Made by a program: the position numbers and the translations under genes
Part shown: in pieces, positions 4,403-5,347 of the stretch
Layout of the letters: each line of letters opens with the position of its first letter
Position numbering within the stretch: the first letter of the stretch is position 1
From: an uncultured bacterium
GTDB taxonomy: Bacteria > Pseudomonadota > Alphaproteobacteria > Rhodospirillales > Rhodospirillaceae
Assembly: GCA_903896775.1 (NCBI GenBank)
Contig: CAITZE010000046.1
Location: 1 to 5,347, forward strand
Direction of reading: 5' to 3'
Length of the DNA: 5,347 bases
Notes under the pieces: model-generated
What the model was told of the DNA's origin: nothing
Databases searched by the model: none
The model's input: the letters and a program-made list of their open reading frames with translations, nothing else

Positions 4403-5275
4403 CTACCAAATAAAGCCCGGGATCGCAGCGCTCGGCATTTGGCCTTCGTGCTGCGCAAGTGCTGTGGCTTTGGCGGGATCTGCAGCCACACCGTAATTCA
4501 CGCCCAAAGCTTCGGCGTGAATGCCCCCGGTACACCAGATCGAAGCCAAGCCGGCAGCGTTGGCTCCTTTTACATCGGTTTCGAGCGCATCTCCGACGAC
4601 GACGACACGCTTTCGATCAGGGATACCAAGGCGCGTGACCGCGAGATCGTAGACTGCACGATCTGGTTTGCCGCGATAAGCAATCATGCCACCCATTGTC
4701 TTGTATCTCTTAGCGATAGCTCCTGCGCAAATGACGGGCTGGCCGCCACGGATCACAAGCATATCGGGATTGGCGCAAACCATGGGAAGGTTGCGCGCAC
4801 GCGCCTCAGTCAATACGTCCGTGTAATCTTCGACGACATTATCCAGACCATCTGGGCCGGTGTTGACGACAAAATCTGCATCTGCGATCACGCTCACAAC
4901 GTCCAAACCTGTGTCATCGAAGATACTGCGATCGCGCTCGGGCCCTAAATGATAAGGCCGTCGACCGAGACCGGCAAAGAACGGATCGGTGCGTGTCATC
5001 AAAGCTTCGCGGGTCGCTTCGCCGGACGATAAAACATCGCCATAAAGATCGCGCGCTATGCCCATACGCGTCATGGCTTCGACCAGCACATAACCTCGGC
5101 GCGGCGCATTTGAAAGTAGCAGAGTCTTTTTACCGGCGGCTTTCAAACCGCGAAAGGTGTCCACCGATGGCGCGTAAGCGGTAGCGCCATCATGCACCAG
5201 TCCCCAGAGATCGAGAATGAAACCGTCGAATTCATCTGCGACCTCACGAAGGCCCGCCAACATCCTCAAAGTCAT
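4403..5275 (-). CDS. TIGR01459-type class IIA HAD family protein
   Basis: This 290-aa protein belongs to the NagD-like class IIA branch of the haloacid dehalogenase superfamily, close to the alphaproteobacterial group TIGR01459; the substrate is unknown. Motif I is FILDLWGLVHDG with nucleophile Asp22. Motif II is Ser55 in TLLLSNAPR, the conserved Lys is Lys203 in RGKPDRAVYD, and the metal motif is GDALETD (Asp229, Asp234). The cap lies between motifs II and III. The residue two after the nucleophile is Trp24 instead of the general-acid Asp found in most HAD phosphatases. I recall DxWG as usual for this subgroup, so it is probably not decay, but it makes ordinary phosphatase activity uncertain. 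The ATG at 5273-5275 has GGAGGA five bases upstream (5281-5286) and overlaps the pyrD stop as ATGA. Older names such as NagD rest only on similarity. Confidence 0.9.
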   Translation of the reverse strand: MTLRMLAGLREVADEFDGFILDLWGLVHDGATAYAPSVDTFRGLKAAGKKTLLLSNAPRRGYVLVEAMTRMGIARDLYGDVLSSGEATREALMTRTDPFFAGLGRRPYHLGPERDRSIFDDTGLDVVSVIADADFVVNTGPDGLDNVVEDYTDVLTEARARNLPMVCANPDMLVIRGGQPVICAGAIAKRYKTMGGMIAYRGKPDRAVYDLAVTRLGIPDRKRVVVVGDALETDVKGANAAGLASIWCTGGIHAEALGVNYGVAADPAKATALAQHEGQMPSAAIPGFIW

Positions 5276-5347
5276 GTCCGTCCTCCAGCGCGATGATCGG
5301 CGCCAACGGCGGCAGCAATACTTGCAAATCCATCTCGCTTCAAGAGG
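5272..5347 (-). CDS. pyrD: Class 2 dihydroorotate dehydrogenase, C-terminal end only
   Basis: Only the last 24 codons lie in the window; the rest is beyond position 5347. The tail reads LLKRDGFASI then AAAVGADHRAGGRT and ends in TGA at 5272-5274. It matches the end of class 2, quinone-linked dihydroorotate dehydrogenases, which close with a segment such as the human [20 protein letters not shown]. That enzyme oxidises dihydroorotate to orotate in pyrimidine synthesis and passes electrons to the quinone pool at the membrane. The stop overlaps the HAD start by 4 bp, so the two are probably co-translated. The identification rests on a short stretch recalled from memory; of the two other frames open here, neither fits a known protein end as well. 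Confidence 0.75.
   Translation of the reverse strand, partial: LLKRDGFASIAAAVGADHRAGGRT

Noticed and set aside
4439..4948. 169-codon plus-strand open frame opposite the HAD gene
   Set aside because: Antisense shadow; all HAD motifs are in the minus frame.
5244..5333. 29-codon minus-strand frame beginning MDLQVLLPPLAP
   Set aside because: It overlaps both the pyrD tail and the HAD start in another frame, and the alternative frame gives a convincing dihydroorotate dehydrogenase end.

Overview
The window looks like ordinary chromosome from an alphaproteobacterium, probably of the Rhodospirillales or a related group. The strongest clue is a ChpT-type histidine phosphotransferase, a family I know only from Alphaproteobacteria. 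A DUF3553 gene, a TIGR01459-type HAD protein, GANTC sites and leaderless-looking promoters agree with this. I see no mobile element, CRISPR array, rRNA or tRNA. No gene-free stretch exceeds 300 bases; the longest is 2056-2279.

Left part (1-167): a clear intrinsic terminator at the very start belongs to a plus-strand gene lying before the window. A promoter-like sequence and a 20-codon plus-strand ORF of unknown meaning follow.

Left operon (2055 down to 168, minus strand): chpT, a single-domain CheY-like response regulator, then cheR. The genes are packed with 4-bp and 1-bp overlaps, so they are probably one translationally coupled unit. It joins a phosphotransfer protein of the CckA-ChpT-CtrA cell-cycle/motility relay to a receiver and to the chemoreceptor methyltransferase.

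Divergent intergenic region (2056-2279): an AT-rich dyad whose two arms each contain a GANTC methylation site around TTAATTAA, a set of short repeats, and a small upstream ORF with a good ribosome binding site that overlaps the next gene's start.

Right operon or cluster (plus strand, 2280-4399): a 63-aa DUF3553 protein, moaA (first step of molybdenum cofactor synthesis) with what looks like its own leaderless promoter, and nadK (NAD kinase) with its own extended -10 promoter and Shine-Dalgarno. The nadK and HAD genes meet tail to tail with 3 bp between stop codons.

Right edge (minus strand, 5347 down to 4403): the last 24 codons of a class 2 dihydroorotate dehydrogenase (pyrD) overlap by 4 bp the start of a class IIA HAD-family protein.

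Most of the window is housekeeping and signalling genes. I found no convincing wholly new system. The best candidates for a second look are the chpT-receiver-cheR unit with its GANTC/TTAATTAA control region, and the short leader ORF before the DUF3553 gene.
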